Assembly (NCBI GenBank): GCA_009783135.1
Contig: WRHS01000045.1
Coordinates: 1-9,633 of the forward strand
DNA: 9,633 bases
Source of the DNA: Dehalococcoidia bacterium
GTDB taxonomy: Bacteria; Chloroflexota; Dehalococcoidia; Dehalococcoidales; UBA1222
Direction: 5' to 3'
Shown here: one piece after another, positions 1-6,022 of the stretch
How the letters are laid out: each line of letters opens with the position of its first letter
Position numbering within the stretch: position 1 is the stretch's first letter
Notes under the pieces: model-generated
What the model saw: the letters and a program-made list of their open reading frames with translations, nothing else
The model's database searches: none
What the model was told of the DNA's origin: nothing
Translations under genes and position numbers: made by a program

Positions 1-2
1 TC

Positions 3-74
3 GCAAAGCGCTTTAGGAGGTGGGTAAAGGAAGGCACTTGGGAGCGTCTGCTTGAATTATTGATAGACGAATGA
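3..74 (+). pseudogene. C-terminal remnant of an IS5-family transposase ORF (DUF4096-like)
   Basis: The third forward frame is open from the window edge to a TGA at 72-74 and encodes a peptide ending RFRRWVKEGTWERLLELL plus a few residues. The pattern RFxRW(x3)GxWERLLE is typical of the N-terminal helix-turn-helix region (DUF4096) of IS5/IS427-type transposases. In an intact element the catalytic DDE part would follow, in frame or through a frameshifted second ORF. Nothing resembling it appears in any frame of the next 280 bases, so this is either a truncated copy or the end of an orfA that has lost its orfB. The start lies outside the window. The family call rests on one short motif. Confidence 0.55.
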
Positions 75-273
75 TAGGACGTTTTCACTGTTGCGCTTTT
101 TAAGTTTGGCTCTCTTTGAAAACCATTTCTGGTATACCATCTGACTTTTGAACCCCTATTTTTGGAATGTCCAATTATTTAGCTTCAAATAACGTGAAAT
201 GTCCAAATCAGTAAATTGACGAAAAGTCTAAAACTGATGTCGAAAATGCAAAAAAGTCGAGTTTAGAACCTCC

Positions 274-321
274 TTGTCCAATTATTTTCAAAGCTATCTA
301 GCCATGTAGAAAATTGGACAA
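274..321. repeat. Inverted repeat TTGTCCAATT / AATTGGACAA
   Basis: A perfect 10-bp inverted repeat: TTGTCCAATT at 274-283 and AATTGGACAA at 312-321, separated by 28 bases. It could form a hairpin at the 3' end of the minus-strand ABC operon, but no T-run follows on either strand, so an intrinsic terminator is not supported. It lies inside the left copy of the dispersed repeat. Only its right arm is well kept in the second copy. Confidence 0.6.
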
Positions 322-340
322 TTTTGTTCACGGCAAATTA
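289..340 (+). repeat. Dispersed intergenic repeat, copy 1 (~52 bp)
   Basis: This stretch matches 4265-4316 in the same orientation with only a handful of substitutions and one single-base shift near the right end. Shared blocks include GAGAAAATTGGACAA-like (here TAGAAAATTGGACAA) and TTGTTCACG. Weaker similarity extends left to about 256 (4232 in the other copy). Both copies lie in intergenic DNA just beyond the 3' end of an accessory gene. It could be a small non-autonomous mobile element or the eroded end of an insertion sequence. Confidence 0.7.
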
Positions 341-359
341 TTATGGAGCGAAAGAGTTG

Positions 360-1964
360 TTATGACACTAAGTCGCGCTTCCTATAAAAAACAAACCCTA
401 TAGCAGCCAAAGTAGTTGCAATAACTGTCAACACAGCAAGTGTCACATAATTTATTGCATCGGTTGGAAGTTGCGGGATATAACTAAAGGGAACAAGTTT
501 CATAATCCACACAGGAATATCCATAAACCGTTCAATGAAAATCATTAGAAACGAAAACCCATAGTATCCCCAAATTGCATTCGTCGCCTTAGGCCACAAT
601 CCGGTAAGCAAAATTGCAATACTGGTCATAATCCATAAAGCAGGTAAATATACCAAACTCGCCTGCAACAAAAACCCTAAACTGAGTTCACTAGGGTCTG
701 GCAATACTGATGAAGCTACTACATAAAGACCGCCAGCCATAGCGCATTGCAATAGTATACTTGCCGCACATGACAACACTGTAAAACCCGCTAAATATTT
801 TGTTCGCGAAATGCCGCGTGTCAAGGAATGCTCGGCATGCCCGTCTTTCTCTTCGCTGCGGGCTTTCATAGCAATCATTAAAAGCGGAACAAGACATATA
901 AACGACATCATAGAGTTAACCATAGCCGCAAACATTGTTACCGTTGAGTATTGGTCGTTTACACCTATGAGCTGTTGATAAAACTCACTCTCCTTTATGA
1001 ATGTATCAATGTCGCCCAAAATTGAGCCGTAAGACGCCCCAAGTAAAAACATAACGATTAGCCATACAATCAGCATATTTCTAAGCAAGCGGAACGAAAG
1101 CCCAAACGATGACAGCAAAGTCGCTGAAGCTTCTTTCCGTCCCGGCTTTGCATGAATAAAACCCTGGTCCATATCTCGAATCGAATTGAGTTTATACGAA
1201 ATTGCTGCCACAACAACAGCTTCAAACAATAATATCAAAACGGGCCACCAGTAATTGCCTGCATAAATTTGCGAACGCTGCGCAATCCCCAACGGACTTA
1301 TCAGTGATAACACTTCGCTGTTCATATCTCCGGCAGCGCGCATAATATAGAAAATACCAAGCGACGAAAACGAGTACCCCATCGCACCACCTGAACTAGG
1401 TGAAAGTTGGGCAAATAATGCCGCAATAGCAGCAAAGAATAATCCTGACATACCAAGTACTGCGCCATATAGCATGGATCCGATAAACCCCATACTCTCG
1501 TCGCCTGCAACTGCAAGCCCGACCCCAACCGATAGCGCAAGTACCGCATTTATAACAACTGCGGAAATCATCGTAGCATTCAGGTTAGACATACGGCCCG
1601 ATGGCAGTGAACGCACCAGTTCCGCACGACCTTTTTCTTCATCAGCACGAGTATGGCGCACCACAAATAAAATATTCATTACCGCAACTGCCATGATGAC
1701 CCAAAGCAGCATCGTGTTGCTATACATGGCACCAGCAGTATAGTTATCTGCTCCATAAACAGGCCCCATCATGGCAATAATGCCCGGGTTTTTCAGTGTC
1801 TCAGCTAAAGCTTGCCTGGCGGCATCGTCAAACATAGACCCCATGCTAAATGCAAGAATAACCGAAAACAGCAGCAATCCTACTATCCAGATAGTGGAGA
1901 CTACTCTTTCCCGCCTGAATATAAAGCGGACTAGCCTGCCGGAGTTCTCAAAATTTCCATACAT
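360..1964 (-). CDS. ABC transporter permease, TnrB/'exporter of polyketide antibiotics' type
   Basis: A 534-residue integral membrane protein with about 12 hydrophobic segments, matching the large two-halved permeases of COG3559 (tetronasin-resistance type). The halves are visible as a repeated cytoplasmic motif: EEKGRAELVRSLPSGR at residues 109-124 and the degenerate EEKDGHAEHSLTRGISR at 371-387, each preceded by a membrane segment and following a long extracytoplasmic region. It should pair with the ATPase just upstream to export a hydrophobic compound; the substrate is unknown. I place the start at the ATG at 1964, two bases after the ATPase stop. A TTG at 1970 overlapping that stop (TTGA) is also in frame and adds two residues. 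The ribosome site is weak (GCGGAAA), so translation may be coupled to the ATPase. Family call secure, substrate not. Confidence 0.88.
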   Translation of the reverse strand: MYGNFENSGRLVRFIFRRERVVSTIWIVGLLLFSVILAFSMGSMFDDAARQALAETLKNPGIIAMMGPVYGADNYTAGAMYSNTMLLWVIMAVAVMNILFVVRHTRADEEKGRAELVRSLPSGRMSNLNATMISAVVINAVLALSVGVGLAVAGDESMGFIGSMLYGAVLGMSGLFFAAIAALFAQLSPSSGGAMGYSFSSLGIFYIMRAAGDMNSEVLSLISPLGIAQRSQIYAGNYWWPVLILLFEAVVVAAISYKLNSIRDMDQGFIHAKPGRKEASATLLSSFGLSFRLLRNMLIVWLIVMFLLGASYGSILGDIDTFIKESEFYQQLIGVNDQYSTVTMFAAMVNSMMSFICLVPLLMIAMKARSEEKDGHAEHSLTRGISRTKYLAGFTVLSCAASILLQCAMAGGLYVVASSVLPDPSELSLGFLLQASLVYLPALWIMTSIAILLTGLWPKATNAIWGYYGFSFLMIFIERFMDIPVWIMKLVPFSYIPQLPTDAINYVTLAVLTVIATTLAAIGFVFYRKRDLVS

Positions 1965-1966
1965 AA

Positions 1967-2863
1967 TCAACTATTTCCGCTTGCGTTGTAGTGACGCATA
2001 AATAACTCCTCCAGCGTCGGCGGAGTGCTTTCAATTTTCTTTACTCCGAATTTAGAAATGTAGGAAATAACGTTGCCAATTTCAGAGGAATCCACCTGAA
2101 ACGACAAACCGTCTTGTTGAGTATGAACTCCGTGGATTCCCTGAACACTCTCAAACCCTTCGAGAGGACGTTCCGTCGCTACATACATTGTAATTCGTGT
2201 CAGATGACGAAGTTCGTTCAAAGTTCCTGTTTCGACTAATTTGCCATCGCGGATTATGCCTACCCTGTCACATAAACGCTCAACCTCAGACAGAATATGG
2301 CTTGACAGAAATATTCCCTTACCATTATTTTTCTGCTCCAACACGCATTCTTGAAACACCTGTGCCATGAGTGGGTCAAGCCCGCTCGTCGGCTCATCAA
2401 GAATAAACATGTCGGCATCAGACGCAAACGCTGCTACAAGAGCTACCTTCTGCCGGTTTCCTTTGGAATAAGTACGGCATTTTTTAGACGGATCAAGGTC
2501 AAACATCTTAAGCAATTTTTCGCGGCGCAGTTTGTCATATTTGCCGCGCAAACCGATAAACAAGTCAATAACCTCGCCGCCTGTCAGATTCGGCCATAGG
2601 TTTACATCGCCAGGAACATAAGCAATTCTCTTATGAATTTCAACGGCATCCTTCCATGCATCCAACCCAAATACTTTTGCACTTCCATCAGTTGCTTTAA
2701 GTATGCCCAGTAATAAACGAATAGTGGTGGTTTTACCTGCTCCATTGGGTCCGATATAACCAAAAACTTCACCCTCGCTGACTTTAAGATTGATACTATT
2801 AAGTGCAGCCAATTTGCCAAACTTTTTCGACAAATTAATCGTTTCTAAACTTAATACTGCCAT
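1967..2863 (-). CDS. ABC transporter ATP-binding protein, partner of the adjacent permease
   Basis: A 298-residue cytoplasmic ATPase that would power the downstream exporter permease. Walker A is GPNGAGKTT (residues 38-46), the signature is the family variant YSKGNRQK (132-139) in place of LSGGQ, Walker B with D-loop is MFILDEPTSGLDP (152-164), and the switch histidine is H189 in SSHILSE. The usual Q-loop glutamine is missing: the region reads YVPGDVNLWP (82-91), a substitution I recall from related exporters with PGE at this place. A C-terminal domain ends in PTLEELFMRHY. The start is set by the ribosome site: GAGGTGG lies six bases before the ATG at 2863, whereas the in-frame TTG at 2869 abuts it. 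It is the first gene of a two-gene minus-strand operon and ends two bases before the permease ATG. Confidence 0.9.
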   Translation of the reverse strand: MAVLSLETINLSKKFGKLAALNSINLKVSEGEVFGYIGPNGAGKTTTIRLLLGILKATDGSAKVFGLDAWKDAVEIHKRIAYVPGDVNLWPNLTGGEVIDLFIGLRGKYDKLRREKLLKMFDLDPSKKCRTYSKGNRQKVALVAAFASDADMFILDEPTSGLDPLMAQVFQECVLEQKNNGKGIFLSSHILSEVERLCDRVGIIRDGKLVETGTLNELRHLTRITMYVATERPLEGFESVQGIHGVHTQQDGLSFQVDSSEIGNVISYISKFGVKKIESTPPTLEELFMRHYNASGNS

Positions 2864-2883
2864 TATCAACCACCTCGACTTTG

Positions 2884-2912
2884 ACTATAATGTACCCTCT
2901 AAAAACCTTGAA
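2884..2912 (-). promoter_or_regulatory. Probable promoter of the minus-strand ABC operon
   Basis: Read on the minus strand, TTCAAG (2912-2907) and TATAGT (2889-2884) are separated by 17 bases. The -10 matches consensus at 5 of 6 positions and the -35 is poor. Transcription would begin near 2877, about 14 bases before the ATPase start, and the leader would contain the GAGGTGG ribosome site. Confidence 0.45.
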
Positions 2913-3169
2913 TTATTGGCTTCAAAAGCCTTTTGAGTAATTTTAAGACACAAGGTCATATAAAACAACTCTACAAAGAGTGCGTCCTTTCACCAAAAAC
3001 CAGTAATTATCTGCAAACCACAACACTAACGTTTATGTCTTGTTTGATTCTTGGCAGATTTTTGCGCTACGATACATGCTAAAGCTGATACCGGTTGGCG
3101 ATGGTTTGCCACACTGATTACAGCGGAGTCTTATTCGCACAAAGCAAAATTTTGGTCCAATTTTGAAAT
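2913..3169. other. Divergent intergenic region
   Basis: Together with the minus-strand promoter this makes a roughly 300-base gap between divergent genes. A possible plus-strand promoter is TTGCCA (3106-3111), 17 bases, TCTTAT (3129-3134), which would start RNA near 3141, about 30 bases before the DUF1905 gene. No ribosome site, hairpin or convincing small gene is seen. A minus-strand reading of 3033-3140 gives a C-x2-C peptide that I could not assign. Confidence 0.4.
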
Positions 3170-3460
3170 ATGAACACAACAATATATGAGTACGATGCAA
3201 AAATAATACAATCTGAGATAGGCAAAGGTGGTGCGTACGTACCATTTCCATATGATGTCAGAGAAGAATTTAGTATGGGACGGGTGAAAATCCACGCAAC
3301 GTTTGATGGAGAACCTTACGATGGTAGCATTGTTAACATGGGTGTGAAAAATCCAGACGGCACAATTTGCTATATCATCGGTATCCTAAAGGAGATACGC
3401 ACAAAAATCGGTAAGCAGCCTGGAGATACAGTTCGGGTGGTTGTGCTGGAAAAAGAGTAA
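3170..3460 (+). CDS. DUF1905 family small protein
   Basis: A 96-residue soluble protein made of a single DUF1905 domain. Characteristic segments are GGAYVPFPYDVREEF (residues 20-34), VKIHATFDGEPYDGSIVNMG (39-58) and the closing IRTKIGKQPGDTVRVVV (76-92). The family fold is a small beta-barrel-like domain of unknown biochemical role. In other genomes the domain occurs alone or fused to a YdeI-like domain linked to bacteriocin protection; no such partner is fused here. The only in-frame ATG near the start is at 3170. No Shine-Dalgarno sequence precedes it (the bases before it read CCAATTTTGAAAT), which is unusual beside its well-equipped neighbours. It ends 16 bases before the ion-channel gene and is probably co-transcribed with it. 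Domain call is firm; function is not known. Confidence 0.85.
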   Translation: MNTTIYEYDAKIIQSEIGKGGAYVPFPYDVREEFSMGRVKIHATFDGEPYDGSIVNMGVKNPDGTICYIIGILKEIRTKIGKQPGDTVRVVVLEKE

Positions 3461-3476
3461 ACATGGCAAAAGAACA

Positions 3477-4226
3477 ATGAGAAAACGTATTTTCCAAATT
3501 ATTGAGATTTCCGACAATGCGAGCATCCTAGGCACCTTTTACGATTGCATAATGATTGTAGCCATTACTGCAAGCCTTGTGCCGCTGGCTTTCAAAGCTG
3601 ACCACACGGTATTTATTTTTATTGATTACAGCACTGTCGGCATATTTATCATTGATTATCTATTGCGATTCATCACAGCCGATTACAAATTCCGAAAAAA
3701 ATCAATTAGTTCATTCGCAAGATACCCATTCTCATTTTATGCAATCATAGACCTGATTTCCATATTACCATCCTTGACGGTGTTGCACAGCGGGTTTAAG
3801 TTATTGAGACTCTTGCGCATGATGAGAGCTTTTCGTGGGCTCCACATATTTAAAGTACTTCGCTATTCAAAAAGCATGAGAATAATTACCGCAGTATTCC
3901 AAAAGCAAAAACTAGCGCTTGTAGCAGTTGGCACTCTTGCAATCGGATACATTCTCGTTTCTGCTCTTGTTGTTTTCAATGTAGAACCAGATTCATTTGA
4001 AACCTTCTTTAATGCGATATATTGGTCCACAATCTCTCTGTCATCTATAACGTATGGTGAGATATACCCGACAACGACAGTCGGCCAAGTTGTATCAATG
4101 GTTTCTTCTCTTGTTGGCATAGCAATCGTAGCGTTGCCAACAAGTATTATCACAGCCGGTTACATCGACGAGATTAACGGCGACAACTCTGACGAGTATA
4201 AATCTAAAAACAGTGGCGAACCGTAA
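3477..4226 (+). CDS. Voltage-gated-type potassium/cation channel, six transmembrane segments
   Basis: A 249-residue membrane protein with the layout of a single-subunit tetrameric Kv-like channel. S1-S3 fall at roughly residues 21-40, 46-66 and 84-101. S4 (about 104-124) is a clear voltage sensor with K108, R111, R114, R117 and R120 every third residue. S5 is about 146-168, the pore helix 177-190 and S6 201-229 (GIAIVALPTSIITAGY). The selectivity-filter region reads SSITYGEIYP (189-198), where canonical K+ channels have T-V/I-G-Y-G-D; Thr192 replaces the first glycine, so selectivity cannot be assumed. The start is taken at the ATG at 3477; an in-frame TTG at 3441 would overlap the DUF1905 gene. 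The ATG overlaps the stop of a five-codon ATG frame beginning at 3463, so translation may be coupled. A short acidic/polar tail follows S6. Confidence 0.87.
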   Translation: MRKRIFQIIEISDNASILGTFYDCIMIVAITASLVPLAFKADHTVFIFIDYSTVGIFIIDYLLRFITADYKFRKKSISSFARYPFSFYAIIDLISILPSLTVLHSGFKLLRLLRMMRAFRGLHIFKVLRYSKSMRIITAVFQKQKLALVAVGTLAIGYILVSALVVFNVEPDSFETFFNAIYWSTISLSSITYGEIYPTTTVGQVVSMVSSLVGIAIVALPTSIITAGYIDEINGDNSDEYKSKNSGEP

Positions 4227-4264
4227 TAACCTTCGACTTTTGAACTCCACTGTACAATAAATTG

Positions 4265-4316
4265 CAAAGATATCTACCCATGGAGAAAATTGGACAAGCT
4301 TGTTCACGTCCAAATT
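4265..4316 (+). repeat. Dispersed intergenic repeat, copy 2 (~52 bp)
   Basis: Matches 289-340 in the same orientation at close to nine bases in ten, with weaker similarity continuing left to about 4232. It lies in the gap between the channel gene and the GNAT gene, shortly after the channel stop. It holds the palindrome ACAAGCTTGT (4294-4303) where copy 1 reads ACAATTTTGT. No target-site duplication can be assigned. Confidence 0.7.
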
Positions 4317-4328
4317 GCACACTGTAGT

Positions 4329-4355
4329 TTGATTTCGCACAACACAGTGTATAAT
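4329..4355 (+). promoter_or_regulatory. Probable promoter of the GNAT gene
   Basis: A perfect -10 TATAAT lies at 4350-4355, with TTGATT at 4329-4334 as a possible -35 (15-base spacer; TTTGAT one base to the left gives 16). Transcription would start near 4362, about 30 bases before the acetyltransferase ATG. The spacer ends in ACACAGTGT (4343-4350 region), a short dyad that might bind a repressor; that is inference only. Confidence 0.5.
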
Positions 4356-4393
4356 CTGAGTATTCTGGCACTTTTCATGGAGAGGCAGGTGTT

Positions 4394-5005
4394 ATGGGCG
4401 AAATTGTTAAACTATCAGAGCTGGGTGATAAGCAATTAAATCAAGTGGTAGACGTGTTTGTCGAAGGGTTCTATATCCCTACCCTTAAGCGAATTACAAA
4501 GGATAAGGAAAAACTTCGCAGGCTATTCATAAATGCTTTTGATGGCGACATGTCCTATGCTTATTTGCATGACGGAAATGTGGTGGGTTTTATGGGACTG
4601 GCCGACGATCGTAAACGCCCCATGAGATTGGATGAGAAAACCTATATTGAAGAATTTGGTAGTTTCTCGGGCAAGATGGTATACAAACAATTAATCGCAA
4701 CGATGGAGAACATCAAAGTTCACAGCCCTGATGAGATTTGCATTGATTATATTACCACGCACCCCGAACATAGAAGCATGGGAATAGGCAAGAAAATGAT
4801 TGAATATGTACGTGATAATATGGGTTATAAATACATCTGGCTGGAAGTTTTATCAAAAAATCCGAGAGGCATAGCGTTTTATGAGAGGGAAGGTTTCAAG
4901 CAAGGAATCGTCAAAACAAACTTTTTTCTAAACCTTCTAGCAATGGTTATGGGGTATGGGAAACTTATAACCATGCGTATGGAGGCGGGATCGAAGCAGC
5001 AATAG
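4394..5005 (+). CDS. GNAT family N-acetyltransferase
   Basis: A 203-residue soluble enzyme of the acetyl-CoA-dependent GNAT superfamily. Motif A, which binds the CoA pyrophosphate, is HPEHRSMGIGKKMIEYVR (residues 123-140) with R127, G130 and G132 at the R-x2-G-x-G positions. It is preceded by the beta-strand EICIDYITT. Motif B follows as KNPRGIAFYEREGFKQ (155-170). The N-terminal half is less typical and would form the acceptor site; the acceptor (antibiotic, protein or small amine) cannot be told. The C-terminus carries a hydrophobic NFFLNLLAMVMGYGK stretch (177-190), possibly a dimer or membrane-facing helix. A purine-rich ribosome site (GGAGAGGCAGG, 4379-4389) precedes the ATG. It appears to be a single-gene unit with its own promoter, followed by a hairpin. 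Confidence 0.88.
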   Translation: MGEIVKLSELGDKQLNQVVDVFVEGFYIPTLKRITKDKEKLRRLFINAFDGDMSYAYLHDGNVVGFMGLADDRKRPMRLDEKTYIEEFGSFSGKMVYKQLIATMENIKVHSPDEICIDYITTHPEHRSMGIGKKMIEYVRDNMGYKYIWLEVLSKNPRGIAFYEREGFKQGIVKTNFFLNLLAMVMGYGKLITMRMEAGSKQQ

Positions 5006-5043
5006 GTAATGGTAGTACAGGAAAACTCTCGCGGCGCACTGCT

Positions 5044-5100
5044 CAGCTGCTAAGACTAAATAGGATGGCAAATGAAAGGTCTTTTCGCAGCTGTACTTTT
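5044..5100 (+). terminator. Possible terminator hairpin after the GNAT gene
   Basis: CAGCTGC (5044-5050) pairs perfectly with GCAGCTG (5087-5093). The stem continues as AAGAC (5052-5056) with GTCTT (5079-5083) across a small internal loop. TACTTTT follows directly. The loop is long (about 22 bases) and the T-run short, so termination is plausible but not strong. A competing arm pair AGTACAG (5014-5020) / CTGTACT (5091-5097) shares bases with it. Confidence 0.4.
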
Positions 5101-5143
5101 ATCGGCTCTTTTTGAAAATCCTTGACTTTTCGTCATCCCATAA

Positions 5144-5183
5144 AGCCCCCATAAAAATTTGCCTTACCATTTTTATGGGGGCT
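5144..5183. repeat. Perfect 15-bp inverted repeat (long hairpin)
   Basis: AGCCCCCATAAAAAT at 5144-5158 and its exact reverse complement ATTTTTATGGGGGCT at 5169-5183 enclose a 10-base loop. The stem is GC-rich at its base, but no T-run follows on the plus strand (GAGTTAATAAA) and only TTTAT on the minus strand, so it is an imperfect intrinsic terminator at best. It sits between the GNAT gene and the drrA-like promoter and could insulate the two units. Confidence 0.75.
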
Positions 5184-5234
5184 GAGTTAATAAATACATC
5201 TAAGCACAAACCCTGAATTATTTTGAGACCCATA

Positions 5235-5243
5235 TGCTATAAT
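5235..5243 (+). promoter_or_regulatory. Extended -10 promoter of the drrAB-like operon
   Basis: TGC followed by a perfect TATAAT (5238-5243) forms an extended -10 element. A recognisable -35 is lacking at 16-18 bases (CTGAAT at 5213-5218 gives 19), as is common with extended -10 promoters. Only eight bases separate the -10 from the ATG at 5252, so the transcript should start at or next to the start codon. Confidence 0.6.
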
Positions 5244-5251
5244 ACACAGCT

Positions 5252-6022
5252 ATGGAATTTATCATTGATGTCAGCGGACTAAAAAAATCTTTCGGTAAAC
5301 ACGAAGTCCTAAGAGGCGTTGACTTCAATGTAAAAACCGGTCAGGTTTTTTCGCTTCTTGGTTCCAATGGCGCTGGTAAAACAACAATCGTGAGAATCCT
5401 TTCTACTTTGGCACGCCTTGACGACGGAAAGGTTACAATCTGCGGTTATGACCTTATAGCCAACCCATCAAGCGTAAGGGGTTGCATTAGCCTTACCGGA
5501 CAGTACGCTGCAGTCGATGAAATGCTCACAGGGCGTGAGAATATGCATCTTGTGGCAAAGCTGCGCCACCTCAGGGATTATAAGGACAGAGTTGACGAAT
5601 TACTTGCCATGTTTGGGCTGAGCGATGCGGCAAACACGCTGGTCAAGAAATATTCCGGAGGAATGCGCCGTAAAGTTGATATCGCCATGAGTTTGCTGGG
5701 CGAGCCTCAAATAATATTCCTAGATGAGCCCACAACGGGTCTTGACCCGCAAAGCCGTTTAAGTCTTTGGAAAACCATCGGGGAGTTGAAAAGCAAAGGC
5801 ACAACAATATTCCTTACAACGCAGTACTTGGAGGAAGCCGAAAGGCTTTCCGATATTGTTGCAGTTCTAGATAACGGCAAAGTAGTGGCCTGTGGCACGC
5901 CTAATGAGCTTAAAACTGCCCTCAAAGAACTCGGAAACCAGGAATACGAGAGTGAAATGCCAACCTTGGAGGACGTTTTCCTGTCAATTGTTAACAAGAA
6001 GGGAGGTTCAGATACCAAATGA
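5252..6022 (+). CDS. ABC transporter ATP-binding protein, DrrA-like
   Basis: A 256-residue ATPase of the DrrA (daunorubicin-resistance) type. Walker A is GSNGAGKTT (37-45), the Q-loop glutamine is Q84 in SLTGQYAAVDE, the signature is YSGGMRRK (134-141), and Walker B with D-loop is IIFLDEPTTGLDP (154-166). The switch histidine is replaced by Q191 in FLTTQYLEEAE, which is normal for DrrA relatives. After the nucleotide-binding domain only about 35 residues remain, ending with the family's PTLEDVFLSIV, so the usual C-terminal domain of DrrA (around 330 residues) is much reduced. The protein begins directly at the conserved FIIDVSGLKKSFG, which supports the ATG at 5252 although no ribosome site precedes it; the mRNA is probably leaderless. 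Its stop overlaps the permease start by four bases (ATGA). Exported substrate unknown. Confidence 0.9.
   Translation: MEFIIDVSGLKKSFGKHEVLRGVDFNVKTGQVFSLLGSNGAGKTTIVRILSTLARLDDGKVTICGYDLIANPSSVRGCISLTGQYAAVDEMLTGRENMHLVAKLRHLRDYKDRVDELLAMFGLSDAANTLVKKYSGGMRRKVDIAMSLLGEPQIIFLDEPTTGLDPQSRLSLWKTIGELKSKGTTIFLTTQYLEEAERLSDIVAVLDNGKVVACGTPNELKTALKELGNQEYESEMPTLEDVFLSIVNKKGGSDTK

Larger units (their letters stand above)
75..359. other. AT-rich non-coding stretch with short repeated motifs
   Basis: No gene is visible here. The stretch separates the transposase remnant from the end of the minus-strand ABC permease. TGTCCAA occurs at 168-174, 200-206 and 275-281, and its reverse complement TTGGACA at 314-320. 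The 13-mer TGTCCAATTATTT occurs twice, at 168-180 and 275-287. The right part carries one copy of the dispersed repeat described separately. A clear terminator for the permease is not evident. Confidence 0.6.

Noticed and set aside
2863..2891. TATAAT on the plus strand at 2886-2891 as a promoter toward the DUF1905 gene
   Set aside because: No -35 stands at a suitable distance and the next plus-strand gene is almost 280 bases away. The same bases are better used by the minus-strand ABC promoter.
3030..3120. Plus-strand peptide containing YVLFDSW, reminiscent of some transposases
   Set aside because: Only one short motif matches, and the following residues do not fit a DDE transposase. No start or ribosome site was found.
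3033..3251. Minus-strand frame of 72 codons ending in a C-x2-C-containing peptide (CNQCGKPSPTGISFSMYRSAKICQ)
   Set aside because: Most of its 5' half is antisense to the well-supported DUF1905 gene, there is no ribosome site, and I recognise no family. The last 30 residues look somewhat protein-like, so an old gene remnant is not fully excluded.
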